From positions 588,676 through 652,675 of the forward strand of contig JASJOS010000004.1 of the NCBI GenBank assembly GCA_030068525.1: DNA of 64,000 nt, written 5' to 3'. Origin of the DNA: Xanthocytophaga flava (lineage in GTDB: Bacteria > Bacteroidota > Bacteroidia > Cytophagales > 172606-1). The position numbers and the translations under genes were made by a program. Below the pieces are notes generated by a model, which saw only the letters and a list, made by a program, of their open reading frames with translations, did not search any database and was not told the origin of the DNA. Shown piece by piece: positions 62,797 to 64,000 of the stretch (position 1 is the stretch's first letter; every line of letters starts with the position of its first letter).

Positions 62797-64000
62797 ATGA
62801 AACACAAACTCTACAAACTATCTCTCATCTGTCTTTTTGCATTGCTTTGGCATAGTGCGGCTGTTGCACAAAGCAAAACAGTTACCGGAAAAGTCACAGA
62901 CAAGACAGAACCACTGGTAGGTGTAACGGTGGTAGTAAAAGGCACTACCACGGGTACTGTCACTAACGAAAAGGGAGCCTTTTCGATCAAGGTTCCAGGC
63001 GATGATGCAGTACTGATTTTCTCCTCGGTGGGCTATACCGCACAGGAAGTAGCCGTAGGCTCCAAATCAGAGATCGATGTTAGTCTGCTTAGTGACGGAC
63101 TCGAACTCAGTGAAATCACGGTAGTAGGTTCACGGAACGCCAACCGGACTCAGCTGGAATCTGTTGCCCCGGTGGATATTATTTCTGTCAACCAGATGGC
63201 ACAAAGCATGCCTCAACCGGATTTAAGTCAGATGCTCAAGCAGGTAGCCCCGTCTTTTAATGCCCTGCAACAGGTAGGTGGCGATCTGGACTCTCACGTA
63301 ACTCCGGTACAGTTACGCAATCAGCCACCCAATCAAACTTTGTTATTATTAAATGGTAAAAGACGACATGTATCCTCTCTTTTACAATTGTATAACCGTA
63401 CAGGTCCGTCTACCTCTGCCGACCTGATGACAATTCCTACCCTGGCCGTTGAAAAAGTAGAAATCCTGCGGGATGGAGCGGCAGCACAATATGGATCTGA
63501 TGCCATTGCAGGTGTAATGAACATTAACCTCAGAAAATCGGTCAATGAGCTATCAGCCAGCTACTATACATCCATTTACAAAGAAGGTGACGGCGTAACC
63601 CACCAACTTATGGCTAACTATGGCCTGCCATTGGGTAAAAACGGAGGATTCATTAACATGACAGGTGAAATTACTTCCAGAGGAAGCACCACCCGTACTC
63701 CGGATGGAGGATATGATGGTGTTGTGTATGGTGATGATTATCTGAACAATCGCTTCAAAGATGCCAATGGACAATCCATTATTACCAATCCGGAAATTAT
63801 TGCCAACCCTACTAATTCTGCCCTGCTTACAGATGATGGTTTAATGGAAGCACGTGGCTTGACCCGTAAAAACTTCCAGATGATCAACGGTCTTAGCAAA
63901 ATGACTAATTCTTCGCTGTTCTTCAATGCCGGTGTTCCATTAAGTGATAAGAGTCGTTTTTATGCTTTTGGTGGAATCAACTACCGCAATACAATAATTT
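62797..64000 (+). CDS. TonB-dependent receptor, C-terminus beyond window
   Basis: The first 401 codons are present. The signal peptide is MKHKLYKLSLICLFALLWHS...AVAQS. A carboxypeptidase-regulatory-like domain follows (about 26-105, TVTGKVTDKTEPLVGVTVVV, FSIKVPGDDAVLIFSSVGYT), then the TonB-box region ELSEITVVGSRN and a plug domain containing LLLLNGKRRHVSSLLQL, VEKVEILRDGAAAQYGSDAI and AGVMNINLRK. The plug lacks the SusC IIDGVP hallmark and reads as a classic TonB receptor, perhaps for a siderophore or vitamin. The barrel starts near residue 255 and is cut by the window end. Confidence 0.95.
   Translation, partial: MKHKLYKLSLICLFALLWHSAAVAQSKTVTGKVTDKTEPLVGVTVVVKGTTTGTVTNEKGAFSIKVPGDDAVLIFSSVGYTAQEVAVGSKSEIDVSLLSDGLELSEITVVGSRNANRTQLESVAPVDIISVNQMAQSMPQPDLSQMLKQVAPSFNALQQVGGDLDSHVTPVQLRNQPPNQTLLLLNGKRRHVSSLLQLYNRTGPSTSADLMTIPTLAVEKVEILRDGAAAQYGSDAIAGVMNINLRKSVNELSASYYTSIYKEGDGVTHQLMANYGLPLGKNGGFINMTGEITSRGSTTRTPDGGYDGVVYGDDYLNNRFKDANGQSIITNPEIIANPTNSALLTDDGLMEARGLTRKNFQMINGLSKMTNSSLFFNAGVPLSDKSRFYAFGGINYRNTII

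Overview
This window most likely comes from a Bacteroidota chromosome of the order Cytophagales. That is inferred from SusC/RagA receptors with carboxypeptidase-like N-terminal domains, LytS/LytTR and AraC regulators, many lipoproteins, AT-rich intergenic DNA, near absence of Shine-Dalgarno sites, and several promoter-like TAnnTTTG boxes. I saw no rRNA, tRNA, CRISPR array, prophage or transposase gene. Both ends cut through TonB-linked receptor genes.

Layout. 1-6.3 kb: a SusC-type receptor (minus, 3' end missing) faces a secreted GH20 beta-hexosaminidase, suggesting GlcNAc-glycan use. 6.3-12.6 kb: two unknown secreted proteins, a methyltransferase, a SnoaL-like protein, and a MacB/FtsX-type permease preceded by two operator-like boxes. 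12.6-19.2 kb: a tripartite RND efflux operon (adaptor, permease, outer-membrane factor) preceded by a small secreted protein. 19.4-28.9 kb: AraC regulators, small secreted proteins, an AraC / NAD(P)-binding / DUF1772 / AraC cluster, an arylamine N-acetyltransferase and a small HTH protein. 28.9-32.6 kb: divergent cold-shock proteins, FabV enoyl reductase and a DUF1028 protein. 32.6-35.8 kb: an alkylation-repair operon in which the Ada protein is split (AraC-MGMT fusion, 2OG oxygenase, stand-alone Ada-type Zn domain, AlkB). 35.9-53 kb: envelope proteins, DUF2267 and universal stress protein, a PQQ-like propeller lipoprotein, phosphatidylserine decarboxylase, PD40, DinB, PEBP, two AraC regulators, free Met-sulfoxide reductase and VOC proteins. 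53.9-61.7 kb: a beta-barrel receptor, a LytS/LytTR two-component pair, PspC, a GyrI-like protein, pyrE and a Nudix hydrolase. 62.8 kb to end: a second TonB-dependent receptor, cut off.

The gene content is mostly ordinary. The least explained part is intergenic. From about 40 kb onward the larger gaps hold at least two families of structured dispersed repeats. Family 1 (copies near 40.4, 44.8, 48.6 and 57.0 kb) has a stem whose base pairs co-vary between copies, plus an upstream hairpin that also co-varies. Family 2 (near 45.1, 53.4, 56.8 and 62.0 kb) is a long imperfect palindrome, two copies of which carry the same nested pair of small hairpins. Families 1 and 2 lie side by side in the same order at two sites, as if copied together. 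Other structured sites are a 17-bp inverted repeat near 53.7 kb, a cluster of GCGGTTTATTC motifs near 49.5 kb and a perfect 22-bp hairpin at 46.24 kb.

All family assignments were made by eye from motifs and overall sequence character. No database or structure search was run.
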